A DNA stretch of 64,000 nt from Candidatus Methanoplasma sp. (GTDB lineage: Archaea; Thermoplasmatota; Thermoplasmata; Methanomassiliicoccales; Methanomethylophilaceae): NCBI GenBank assembly GCA_031256955.1, contig JAIRPP010000008.1, positions 272,001 through 336,000 of the forward strand, given 5' to 3'. A model generated the notes under the pieces. That model ran no database searches. It had not been told where the DNA came from and saw nothing but the letters and a program-made list of their open reading frames with translations. A program made the translations under genes and the position numbers. This document shows, piece by piece, positions 46,833-55,109 of the stretch (position 1 is the first letter of the stretch; every line of letters begins with the position of its first letter).

Positions 46833-47165
46833 ATGAGCATGCAGGATTCGATCCAGGTCTGGATAGACAGGTTTCAGAGCAAGGTGGACTCGGACGAGGC
46901 CCTCAGGAAGGAGCTCATGCCCCTGAAGAAGACGTTCAACATGGACCTGGGGACGGAGCATTACTCCATGAGGCTGGAAGAGGGCGGCATACGCGGCTTC
47001 GCGCCCGTCCTGGCTGACGGCGCGGACGTGACCATACGCACGACCCCCGCCTCGCTGCAGGCGCTCATGGACGGTACGCTGAGGCCCATGAAGGCGTACA
47101 TAACGAAGAAGATCTCCGTCGAAGGAAAGATACAGGACCTCCTGTTCCTCAAAAAGTTCTTCTGA
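46833..47165 (+). CDS. SCP2 sterol-binding domain-like protein
   Basis: YSMRLEEGGIRGFAPVLADGADVTIRTTPASLQALMDGTLRPMKAYITKKISVEGKIQDLLFLKKFF. Confidence 0.75.
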   Translation: MSMQDSIQVWIDRFQSKVDSDEALRKELMPLKKTFNMDLGTEHYSMRLEEGGIRGFAPVLADGADVTIRTTPASLQALMDGTLRPMKAYITKKISVEGKIQDLLFLKKFF

Positions 47166-47461
47166 ACCCGCCCCCCGGTTCTCTCATCTCGCCGGCAATC
47201 GTGAGATTGCCAGCGAGGCCTATGGCATTTGGGGGGGGGGGGGTTATGCCATAGACCCGCTGACTGTGAACCTGCATGGCAGGCGTGTGAGCTCCCCGAG
47301 CCTCTCGGAGAGGGCATCTCCCTATCGGAAGATTGCCAGGAGACGGATCGCGTTGGGGGGGGGGGGGGGGAAGACCAAGGCGATCCGGTCTCTCTGACTG
47401 TAATACGCCCGTCCGGCTAAGCCGCCGGGCGACGACCCCTTTCATCTAGGATATAAAGGGG
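47164..47461. ncRNA. Structured non-coding region with two tandem G-tract hairpin modules (strand not proven, + favoured)
   Basis: Module 1 47194-47267 and module 2 47331-47401 share GATTGCCAG and CTGACTGT flanks around non-homologous but paired stems enclosing G13 (47231-47243) and G16 (47355-47370); further hairpins at 47406-47431 and 47436-47461. Confidence 0.6.
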
Positions 47462-47570
47462 CTTTCGTTTCGCATTTACGAAACCTAGACCAAATAAGAA
47501 GACATACTACTTAAAGTTTTGTATATCTTAGAGACGAATGCGAAAACGGCGGGACCGCGGGAACGTATGT

Positions 47571-47590
47571 AAAGTTTTTATACCATATAT
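47571..47590 (+). promoter_or_regulatory. Archaeal TATA-like element upstream of tRNA-Met
   Basis: gtaaagtttttatacc about 28 nt upstream of the tRNA 5' end. Confidence 0.55.
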
Positions 47591-47607
47591 GATTAAGCGC
47601 ATGCTAT

Positions 47608-47685
47608 AGCGAGGTAGGGTAGCCAGGATATCCCGTCGGGCTCATAACCCGGAGACCGATCGTTCAAATCGATCCCTCGCTACCA
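47608..47685 (+). tRNA. tRNA-Met (CAT), probably initiator
   Basis: AGCGAGGTAGGGTAGCCAGGATATCCCGTCGGGCTCATAACCCGGAGACCGATCGTTCAAATCGATCCCTCGCTACCA; A1:U72 and GGG:CCC anticodon stem typical of archaeal initiators; CCA encoded. Confidence 0.93.
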
Positions 47686-47779
47686 CTTCTCATTCCGATC
47701 TTCTCCGAGCGCGCCGCCTCGTCGCGAGAGTGGCGGGGAACCCGCCGCCCTCGCGGGCGCATGATGGCGGCCGATGCGC

Positions 47780-48292
47780 TCAGAGCAGGCTCTTGGCCTC
47801 TTCCGGATCCATCTCCAGGGCCTTGAGCATGTACGACAGGGCCTTCTTGGCGTACGGGGCGCGGGCCTTCGGGTCCTCCATTATCTCGCCGTACGTCGCC
47901 ATGACGTTGTTGTAATATTCTATAGCGAACTCCGCGAAGAGGGTGGACTCCATCGATTCGTCGGTCTGCGCCGCCTCGTTGTACGCCTTCTCCGCCTCGT
48001 CGTACTTGTTGACGGAGATGCAGAATAGGCCGTAGGACTGGTAGTAGTCCACCACGTCCCCGTCCAGCTCTATCGCCTTGCGGTAGGATTCCATGATCTC
48101 CTCCGGGGAGACTTTCGCGCCGAACATCCCCGACGCGTAGTTCCCGCATTCGGCGCGGTAATACCAGTACTCGGCGGTCTTGGGGTCGTCCTCGGTGAGC
48201 TTCTTGAACATGGGGTACGCCTTCTTGAAGTCCCCGTCGTCCATGGCGTTCATAGCCGCCTGAAATTTCTTATCCTGCGCGTCGGTCGCCAT
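47780..48292 (-). CDS. TPR-repeat protein
   Basis: KAYPMFKKLTEDDPKTAEYWYYRAECG...ESYRKAIELDGDVVDYYQSYGLFCISVNKYDEAEKAYNEAAQ. Confidence 0.75.
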   Translation of the reverse strand: MATDAQDKKFQAAMNAMDDGDFKKAYPMFKKLTEDDPKTAEYWYYRAECGNYASGMFGAKVSPEEIMESYRKAIELDGDVVDYYQSYGLFCISVNKYDEAEKAYNEAAQTDESMESTLFAEFAIEYYNNVMATYGEIMEDPKARAPYAKKALSYMLKALEMDPEEAKSLL

Positions 48293-48427
48293 AATGTATC
48301 ATGCTATCAGAGTAGGCGCGGGATATAACACTTTCTCATGCGGCGGGCGCGGCCCCGAGCGCCCCGGCCCGTGCGGGGAAGGGGTCAAATATAAATCCGA
48401 ATCGCCCGATCGAGTCGCGATCAGAAC

Positions 48428-48700
48428 ATGGACCTCGAGACCGTCGCAAGAGTCGCCAGAGCCGCGCGCATATCGCTCACGGAGGAGGAGGCGGAGAGAT
48501 ACAGGAGGGACCTGACGGACATCCTGGACTACTTCAAGGTGCTTGACGAGGCCCCGGACGGATCGTCCGCGGGGGTCAACCCGGTGGAGGTGGCCGACGC
48601 CCTGAGGGACGACGAGCCCCGCGTATGCGCGGACGCGTACGCCATGCTGTCCGGCATGAAGACCTACGACGGGTACGTAAGGGGGCCCAGGCTCTCATGA
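48428..48700 (+). CDS. gatC: Asp/Glu-tRNA amidotransferase subunit C
   Basis: VARVARAARISLTEEEAERYRRDLTDILDYFKVLDEAP. Confidence 0.9.
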   Translation: MDLETVARVARAARISLTEEEAERYRRDLTDILDYFKVLDEAPDGSSAGVNPVEVADALRDDEPRVCADAYAMLSGMKTYDGYVRGPRLS

Positions 48701-50007
48701 GCCCCGACCGCCTGGCGGAGATCAACGCCAGATACCATATGTTCAGCGCGATATCCCCGGAGATCCCCGAGGATGCGGGGTTCCTGTTCTCCGCCAAGGA
48801 CAACCTCACGTCCGCGGGGATGGAGACCAAGTGCGGGTCCAGGATACTGGAGGGATACGTGCCCGTGTTCGACGCGGCCGCCATCGAGAGGATGAAGGCG
48901 GCGGGGGGCGCTCTGGTCGGGAAGACCAACATGGACGAGTTCGGGTTCGGGACGTTCTCGGTGAACTCCGCGTTCGGGGTCCCCCTCAACCCGTTCGACC
49001 CGGAGAGGTCGTGCGGGGGGTCCTCCGGAGGGAGCGCGTGCGCCGCCGCCGTCTTGGAGGGGCACGTGTCCCTGGGGGTGTCCACTGGGGGGTCCGTCTC
49101 CTGCCCAGCCAGCTTCTGCGGGGTGTACGGGCTCACGCCCACGTACGGGCGCGTGTCCAGGCACGGGCTCATCGACTACGGCAACTCGCTCGACAAGGTG
49201 GGGCTGCTGTCCGCGGACGCGCCCGTCCTGGGAAGGCGCCTCGCCGAGATATCCGGGAGGGACCCTAGGGACCCCACGTCCTGCGCCCAGCCCGAGCTTT
49301 CCCTGTCCGGGAAGAGGATCTCGTCGGTGGCGGCGCCCGAAGAGGCGCTGCGCGGGGTCTCCGGCGCGGTGGGGGAGGCGTTCAAGGCCTCTCTCGACAG
49401 GATCAGGGAGTCCGGGGCGGACGTCGAGACCATAAGCATGCCGTCGCTGAGGTACGCCATCCCCGCGTACTACGTCATAGCGACCTGCGAGGCGTCCACC
49501 AACCTGGCCAGGTACGTCGGCATGAGGTACGGTAGACAGGACGGCGACCTGTCCCTGGGGTTCGACGACTACTTCGCGTCCTTCAGGACGGAGTACTTCG
49601 GGGACGAGGCCAAGAGGAGGATCCTGCTGGGCACGTACGCCCGCATGGCGGGCTTCAGGGACAGGTACTACGCCAAGGCGCTCAGGGTCCGGGCGCACAT
49701 AATAGAGTCTTATAAGGAGGCGTTCGGCCGCTTCGACGCGGTCGCCACCCCGACCATGCCGTTCATAGCGCCCAGGTTCAGCGAGATATCCGCCATGAGC
49801 CCCGTCGATTCGTTCGCCGCCGACTTCCTGACGGTCCCCCCCAACCTGGCAGGGATCCCGCACCTCTCCGTCCCGTGCGGATACTCCGAGGGCATGCCCA
49901 TAGGCCTGCACGTATCGACGGACCACTGGAGGGAGGACCTGCTGGCCTCCTTCGCGGAGGACTGGTCGGAATCCTTCAAGGCGGAGAGGGCGGGGGTGGG
50001 GCAGTGA
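48697..50007 (+). CDS. gatA: Asp/Glu-tRNA amidotransferase subunit A
   Basis: FSAKDNLTSAGMETKCGSRIL, GKTNMDEFGFGTFSVNSAFG, SCGGSSGGSACAAAV; ATGA overlap with gatC. Confidence 0.93.
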   Translation: MSPDRLAEINARYHMFSAISPEIPEDAGFLFSAKDNLTSAGMETKCGSRILEGYVPVFDAAAIERMKAAGGALVGKTNMDEFGFGTFSVNSAFGVPLNPFDPERSCGGSSGGSACAAAVLEGHVSLGVSTGGSVSCPASFCGVYGLTPTYGRVSRHGLIDYGNSLDKVGLLSADAPVLGRRLAEISGRDPRDPTSCAQPELSLSGKRISSVAAPEEALRGVSGAVGEAFKASLDRIRESGADVETISMPSLRYAIPAYYVIATCEASTNLARYVGMRYGRQDGDLSLGFDDYFASFRTEYFGDEAKRRILLGTYARMAGFRDRYYAKALRVRAHIIESYKEAFGRFDAVATPTMPFIAPRFSEISAMSPVDSFAADFLTVPPNLAGIPHLSVPCGYSEGMPIGLHVSTDHWREDLLASFAEDWSESFKAERAGVGQ

Positions 50008-51341
50008 AGATAGGGCTGGAGATACACGTGCAGCTGCCGACCAGGTCCAAGATGTTCTGCGCCTGCCCCACGGAGGAGGCGGAGGCTCCGAACGCGCACG
50101 TGTGCCCCGTATGCCTGGGGATGCCGGGATCGAGGCCCGTGCTGAACATGAGGGCCCTGGAGTGCGGGATAGCCCTGGCCAAGCTCCTGGGGTGCGAGGT
50201 CGCGGAGACCACCTGGTTCTCCAGGAAGACCTACTTCTACCCCGACATGTGCAAGAGCGTGCAGATCACGCAGTACGACCACCCCGTCGGGACGAACGGC
50301 TCGTACGCCCTGGACGGCGGGAAGAGGGTGCGCATAGCCCGCATACAGCTGGAGGAGGACCCCGGCAAGACCAAGAGGGTGGGAGACCAGTCCTCCCTCA
50401 TAGACTACAACAGGTCGGGGATACCCCTGGCGGAGATCGTGACGGAGCCGGACCTGTCCTCCCCCGCGGAGGCGAGGGAGTTCCTGAAGAGGCTCATAGG
50501 CGACATACGCCACGCCCTTGGCCTGAGGGACGACGGCGAGCGCAGCATCCGCTGCGACTGCAACATATCCGTGGGATCCGAGAGGTGCGAGGTGAAGAAC
50601 GTGACCGGGCTCCGCAACGTGGAGAGGGCCCTGGCGTTCGAGGCCGTCAGGCAGACGAAGGTCCTGAGGTCCGGGGGGAAGGTCGTCAGGGAGACGCGCC
50701 GCTTCGACGAGGAGAGGGGCGTCACCATATCCGTCCGCAAGAAGGAGATGGAGGCGGACTACGGGTACATAGACGAGCCCGACCTGGGGATATTCCATAT
50801 AAAGGAGATGGCGGGGCGCGTGTCGGTGGGCGAGAGCCCCCAGGCCATGGCGGCGAGGCTGTCCGCCGAGTACGGGATGGGGGAGAAGGCGGCGAGGCAG
50901 CTGGTCTCGTCGTCCGTGGGCCTGGCGGCGCTGTTCGAGGAGCTGGCGGAGGCGGCCGGCGCGGAGGCGGCGAAATCCTGGATAGGGGAGATAGGGTCGC
51001 ACTGGAAGAGGGCGGAGGAGCGCGGGGCGGACAGGGCGGAGATCGTCAGGATCGTCTCCGAGGCCGCCGCGGGCGGGATGAACGACGTGGAGGCCCGCAT
51101 GGCGCTCCGCGCGCACATGACCGGGGAGGAGCCCCAATGCGCCGAGGGGGCCCGCCCGGACCTGGACGCGGTGATCCTGGGATACATAGATTCCGACCCG
51201 GGGATCCTGGACGAGATACGCAAGAACGGGCGCGCCTCCAACAGGATCATCGGCCACGCCGTGAAGGCCACCGGCGGCGCGTTCTCGTCGTCCGAGATCG
51301 TCTCCGCGGTGGGCAGGATAGTGGCGGAGAGGCTGGGCTGA
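50004..51341 (+). CDS. gatB: Asp/Glu-tRNA amidotransferase subunit B (GTG start)
   Basis: (V)KIGLEIHVQLPTRSKMFCACPTEEAEAPNAHVCPVCLGMPGSRPVLN; GTG overlaps gatA stop. Confidence 0.94.
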   Translation: MKIGLEIHVQLPTRSKMFCACPTEEAEAPNAHVCPVCLGMPGSRPVLNMRALECGIALAKLLGCEVAETTWFSRKTYFYPDMCKSVQITQYDHPVGTNGSYALDGGKRVRIARIQLEEDPGKTKRVGDQSSLIDYNRSGIPLAEIVTEPDLSSPAEAREFLKRLIGDIRHALGLRDDGERSIRCDCNISVGSERCEVKNVTGLRNVERALAFEAVRQTKVLRSGGKVVRETRRFDEERGVTISVRKKEMEADYGYIDEPDLGIFHIKEMAGRVSVGESPQAMAARLSAEYGMGEKAARQLVSSSVGLAALFEELAEAAGAEAAKSWIGEIGSHWKRAEERGADRAEIVRIVSEAAAGGMNDVEARMALRAHMTGEEPQCAEGARPDLDAVILGYIDSDPGILDEIRKNGRASNRIIGHAVKATGGAFSSSEIVSAVGRIVAERLG

Positions 51342-53153
51342 TCAGGCCTCTCCGTCCCCGTCCGTGGGGCCCAGGCCCTCTATGGACAGGGACATGATCT
51401 GCAGCTCCTCGAGCTTGGCGTCGTCCACCCTCTCGGGGGACCCGTCCAGCAGGGAGACCGCCTTCTTGTTCTTAGGGAACGCGATCACGTCGCGTATGGA
51501 CTCCCTGCCCAGCAGGATGGACACGAACCTGTCTATCCCCAGGGCCATCCCCCCATGGGGCGGCGCGCCGTACCCCAGCGCCTCCATGAAGAACCCGAAG
51601 TCCCTCTCGATCTTCTCGTCGGACATGCCGAGGCTCTTGAAGACCTCCCTCTGGACCTCGGGCCTGTGTATCCTGAGCGACCCGGACCCCAGCTCGTTCC
51701 CGTCGAGGCAGAGGTCGAAGCACGCCCCGCCGACGGACCCGTCGGGGTTCTCCACCGGGAGCACGAACGGGTGGTGGAACGCGTCGCGCTTGCCGGAGAC
51801 GGGGTCCACCTCGTACATGGGGCAGTCCACCAGCCAGAAGAACTGGTGGCGGTCCCTCGGGACCAGGTCCAGGTCCTCCGCCAGCTTCCTCCTGAGCGCG
51901 CCCCCGCCCTCGTAGGTGGATTTCCACGGGCCGGCGATCAGGAACACCAGGTCGCCCTCCTCCGCCCCGAGGGCGGACTTTATGGAGTCCAGCGTCTCGG
52001 GGGAGAAGTACTTGGCGATGTTGCTCTCGAGCCTCCCGTTCTCGCACCTCATCCAGGTCAGGCCTCCCAGGCCCGCCTTCTTGGCGAACGCGATGTAGCG
52101 GTCGACCCCGTTCCTGCCTATCCTCTCGGCGAGCGGGGCCTCTATCCTCATGCCGGCGACCACGCCGCCGGCGGCAAGTATCCTCTTGAATATCTCGTAC
52201 CCCGCGCCGCGGACGGCTTCCGTCAGCGCCTTGAACTCGAGCCCGTACCTCATGTCCGGCTTGTCGGACCCGAACCTCTCCATGGCCTCCCTGTAGCCTA
52301 TCCGGGGGAACGGGGTCTCGATCTCCTCGCCGTACAGCCCCCTCCACAGGTGCGACACCAGGCCCTCGAACAGGTCCTGTATGTCCCTCTCGCTCTCGAC
52401 GAAGGACATCTCCACGTCCAGCTGGGTGAACTCGGGCTGGCGGTCCTTCCTGGAGTCCTCGTCGCGGAAGCATCTGGCGACCTGGTAGTACCTGTCCGCC
52501 CCCCCGACCATCAGGAGCTGCTTGAACAGCTGCGGGGACTGGGGCAGGGCGTAGAAAGAGCCCGGGTGGAGCCTGGACGGCACGATGTAGTCCCTGGCGC
52601 CCTCGGGCGTGGACCTGGCCAGTATAGGGGTCTCTATCTCGAGGAACCCCTTCGACTCCAGGTACCCGCGGCAGAGGCTGGTGAACCTGCAACGGAACTC
52701 CAGGGCGCGGATCATCTCCGTCCTCCTGAGGTCCAGGTACCTGTACCTCATCCTGGTGTCCTCGTTGGGCAGGACCCCCTCCTTCTGGTCTCCCAGCTCG
52801 AAGGGGGGCGCGGCGGACCTGTTGAGGACCTCCGCCTTCAGGATCAGGACCTCGACGGCGCCGGTGGGGTTCCTGGGATCCTCCGTCCCGGGCACCCTCC
52901 TCCTGACGACCCCGTCCACGGACACGGCGGATTCGCGGGAGAAGCCCCTGACCGCCTCCGCTATGGCGGGCGCGTCGGACCCCTCGGGGACGTCCTCGGG
53001 GTCGAACACGACCTGCGTTATCCCGTACCTGTCCGCGAGGTCGATGAACGCGACCCCCCCGTGGTCCCTGGAAAACCTGACCCATCCCTGGAGGCACACC
53101 CGCCTCCCGATGTCGCTCTCCCCGAGGCCGCCGCAAGTATCAGTCCTTCTCAT
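51342..53153 (-). CDS. aspS: Aspartyl-tRNA synthetase, bacterial-type (long form with GAD-like insertion)
   Basis: 603 aa; EDTRMRYRYLDLRRTEM, QSPQLFKQLLMVGGADRYYQVARCFRDEDSRKDRQPEFTQLDVEMSF, GGMALGIDRFVSILLGRESIRDVIAFPKN. Confidence 0.92.
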   Translation of the reverse strand: MRRTDTCGGLGESDIGRRVCLQGWVRFSRDHGGVAFIDLADRYGITQVVFDPEDVPEGSDAPAIAEAVRGFSRESAVSVDGVVRRRVPGTEDPRNPTGAVEVLILKAEVLNRSAAPPFELGDQKEGVLPNEDTRMRYRYLDLRRTEMIRALEFRCRFTSLCRGYLESKGFLEIETPILARSTPEGARDYIVPSRLHPGSFYALPQSPQLFKQLLMVGGADRYYQVARCFRDEDSRKDRQPEFTQLDVEMSFVESERDIQDLFEGLVSHLWRGLYGEEIETPFPRIGYREAMERFGSDKPDMRYGLEFKALTEAVRGAGYEIFKRILAAGGVVAGMRIEAPLAERIGRNGVDRYIAFAKKAGLGGLTWMRCENGRLESNIAKYFSPETLDSIKSALGAEEGDLVFLIAGPWKSTYEGGGALRRKLAEDLDLVPRDRHQFFWLVDCPMYEVDPVSGKRDAFHHPFVLPVENPDGSVGGACFDLCLDGNELGSGSLRIHRPEVQREVFKSLGMSDEKIERDFGFFMEALGYGAPPHGGMALGIDRFVSILLGRESIRDVIAFPKNKKAVSLLDGSPERVDDAKLEELQIMSLSIEGLGPTDGDGEA

Positions 53154-53227
53154 CCGCAGTACCCTCTTTATATGGTCGCGGCTAAGCGGCGCGCGTATAT
53201 ATCGGTTTGCGACGAATCGCGCGCGCC

Positions 53228-53263
53228 GGGATCGGAGCCGGCGGCTTCGCGGCCGGCGATCCC
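53228..53263. repeat. Strong GC hairpin between aspS promoter side and lrp-like gene
   Basis: GGGATCGgagCCGGCggcttcgcgGCCGGCGATCCC. Confidence 0.5.
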
Positions 53264-53300
53264 TTTTCTCGCCAGCCCCCGCGCGCCCATCATGGCGGAC

Positions 53301-53768
53301 TCATCTGCCCATTATGGGCGGCACGAACTCGTTGGGGTCCTTCACTATGCTCAGCACGACGGACGTGTTCGTCTTCCTGACCCCGCCTATGGAGCTGATG
53401 GCCTTCACGGTGTCGGAGAACTCGCTCCTGTCCAGGCAGGATATCCACGCTATGCAGTCCGCGTCGCCGGTGACGTCGAACACCGCGATCACCTGCGGGA
53501 TCGCCGCTATCTCCTTCTGGACCTCCGTCACGCTGTCCGCGTACACGTGGACTATGCCCATGTACTCGAACCCCAGGGCCATGTAGTCCGTCTTGGCGCG
53601 GTACCCGTTCACGACGCCCTTGGATTCGAGCGCCTTCACGCGCTGTATGAGCGTGGTCGGGTGTATCTCGAGCTGCTTGGCGATCTGCCTGTACGAGCCC
53701 TGGCTCGACCTGCACAGGAGCTCGATTATCCTCCTGTCCAGCGCGTCGTAGTCCTCGATCTTGGCCAT
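53301..53768 (-). CDS. Lrp/AsnC-family transcriptional regulator
   Basis: DYDALDRRIIELLCRSSQGSYRQIAKQLEIHPTTLIQRVKALESKGVVNGYRAKTDYMALG plus RAM domain. Confidence 0.92.
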   Translation of the reverse strand: MAKIEDYDALDRRIIELLCRSSQGSYRQIAKQLEIHPTTLIQRVKALESKGVVNGYRAKTDYMALGFEYMGIVHVYADSVTEVQKEIAAIPQVIAVFDVTGDADCIAWISCLDRSEFSDTVKAISSIGGVRKTNTSVVLSIVKDPNEFVPPIMGR

Positions 53769-53831
53769 TTATGGATCCCTGTGCGTTAAGAGGGTCACAA
53801 TATATATTTCCTTACGGCTTAGCCCGCGGCG

Positions 53832-55025
53832 ATGACGGACGAGATCTTCAGGAGGGACGGCTACGCGTTCGAGTTCGAGGCGCGCGTGGCCTCGGTGGAC
53901 GGCGACCTCGTGGAGCTCGATTCGACCGCGTTCTACCCGGGCGGGGGGGGCCAGGCGTGCGACACCGGCGCCATCCGGGGGGTCCGCGTGGAGGAGGCGT
54001 TCTACGGAGAGGGCGGCGCGATAATGCACCGCGCCCCGGGGCACGGCCTGAAGCCGGGCGACCTGGCGTGGTGCACGGTGGACTGGGACCGGAGGTACGC
54101 GCTCATGCAGGGGCACACGGGGGAGCACCTGCTGTTCTGCTCGCTCAAGCGCCTGGACCCCGAGCTGGAGGTGGAGAAGATCTCCATCGCCCCCGAGGGC
54201 TGCCACGTGGTCCTGAACAGGGACGTGCCTTGGGACCTGGTGCGCGACGCGGTCCGCTTCGCCAACTCCGCCATAGGGGACAACCTCCCGGTGACCAGGT
54301 CCGTGATGGACAGGGGCGACCCCGAGATCGGCGGAGTGAGGGTCAAGCTGGACCGCATACCCGAGGGCGAGGAGATAACGGTCGTGTCCATAGGGGACAT
54401 AGACCACTCCGCGTGCAGCGGGATCCACGTCATGGAGACGGGGGAGCTGGAGATGATCGTGGCGGACCGCAAGACGTCGGCTGGTCCCGGGGTCGCGCTG
54501 CACTTCAAGGCGGGCAGGGCGGCGGCCGTGGCGGCGGCGGAGATGGCCTGCGAGTGCGCCCGCGCCGCGGACGCGGCGGGGAGCAAGCCCGCGGACCTCG
54601 CCCGCTGGGCGGCCAACGCGAGGAGGGACCTGGAGGAGCGCAGGTCCGCCCTGAGGATCCTCGCCAGGGAGAGGCTCGGATCCATAGAGCCCGAGGAGGC
54701 GGGCGGGGCGAGGGTGTTCTCCGCCATGCTCCCTGCGGTGGACCGCGACGTGCTGTCCGACGCGGCGGACGCCGTCCGCGCGGGAGGGGGCGTGGCGATA
54801 TACGCCTCCGCGGGCGGGTCGGCGTCGATCGTCCTCGCGTCTGGGGACGCGAGGGTGGACTGCGGGAGGATCGTCGGGAAGGTCCTGGGGGAGCTCGGGG
54901 GGAAGGGGGGCGGCAAGAGGGAGTTCGCCCAGGGAGGGGTCTCCGACCCGGGCATGGCGGGGGAGATGCTGGAGAGGGTCAGGAGGGAGGTCTCGTCCGC
55001 CCTGGGCGGGCGAGCCGATCCGTAA
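53832..55025 (+). CDS. Alanyl-tRNA editing protein AlaX-type with C-terminal DHHA1-like domain
   Basis: DSTAFYPGGGGQACDTG, MQGHTGEHLLFCSL, IGDIDHSACSGIHVMETGE. Confidence 0.87.
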   Translation: MTDEIFRRDGYAFEFEARVASVDGDLVELDSTAFYPGGGGQACDTGAIRGVRVEEAFYGEGGAIMHRAPGHGLKPGDLAWCTVDWDRRYALMQGHTGEHLLFCSLKRLDPELEVEKISIAPEGCHVVLNRDVPWDLVRDAVRFANSAIGDNLPVTRSVMDRGDPEIGGVRVKLDRIPEGEEITVVSIGDIDHSACSGIHVMETGELEMIVADRKTSAGPGVALHFKAGRAAAVAAAEMACECARAADAAGSKPADLARWAANARRDLEERRSALRILARERLGSIEPEEAGGARVFSAMLPAVDRDVLSDAADAVRAGGGVAIYASAGGSASIVLASGDARVDCGRIVGKVLGELGGKGGGKREFAQGGVSDPGMAGEMLERVRREVSSALGGRADP

Positions 55026-55109
55026 CGCTCCCTAGATTGATGATATATAGATTGTCATTTTAGAAATATGATCCTTTATCCGACTATGATATGAAGATTT
55101 TGACCGCGT

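Noticed and set aside
47194-47344. Canonical cobalamin riboswitch
   Set aside because: ACTGTGA and GCCAGGAGAC-like strings are suggestive, but each module places the B12-box-like string before the hairpin and CTGACTGT, and the next + strand gene is a tRNA. Kept only as an alternative to test.
47149-47445. 98-aa minus-strand ORF (MKGVVARRLSRTG...) and overlapping 47229-47420 and 46961-47317 ORFs
   Set aside because: Frames run through the G/C homopolymers and paired stems; the RNA-structure explanation fits better and the proteins (PPPPP runs) lack recognisable domains.
51555-53789. 744-aa plus-strand ORF opposite aspS and the lrp-like gene
   Set aside because: Antisense artefact; both minus-strand genes have strong family motifs.
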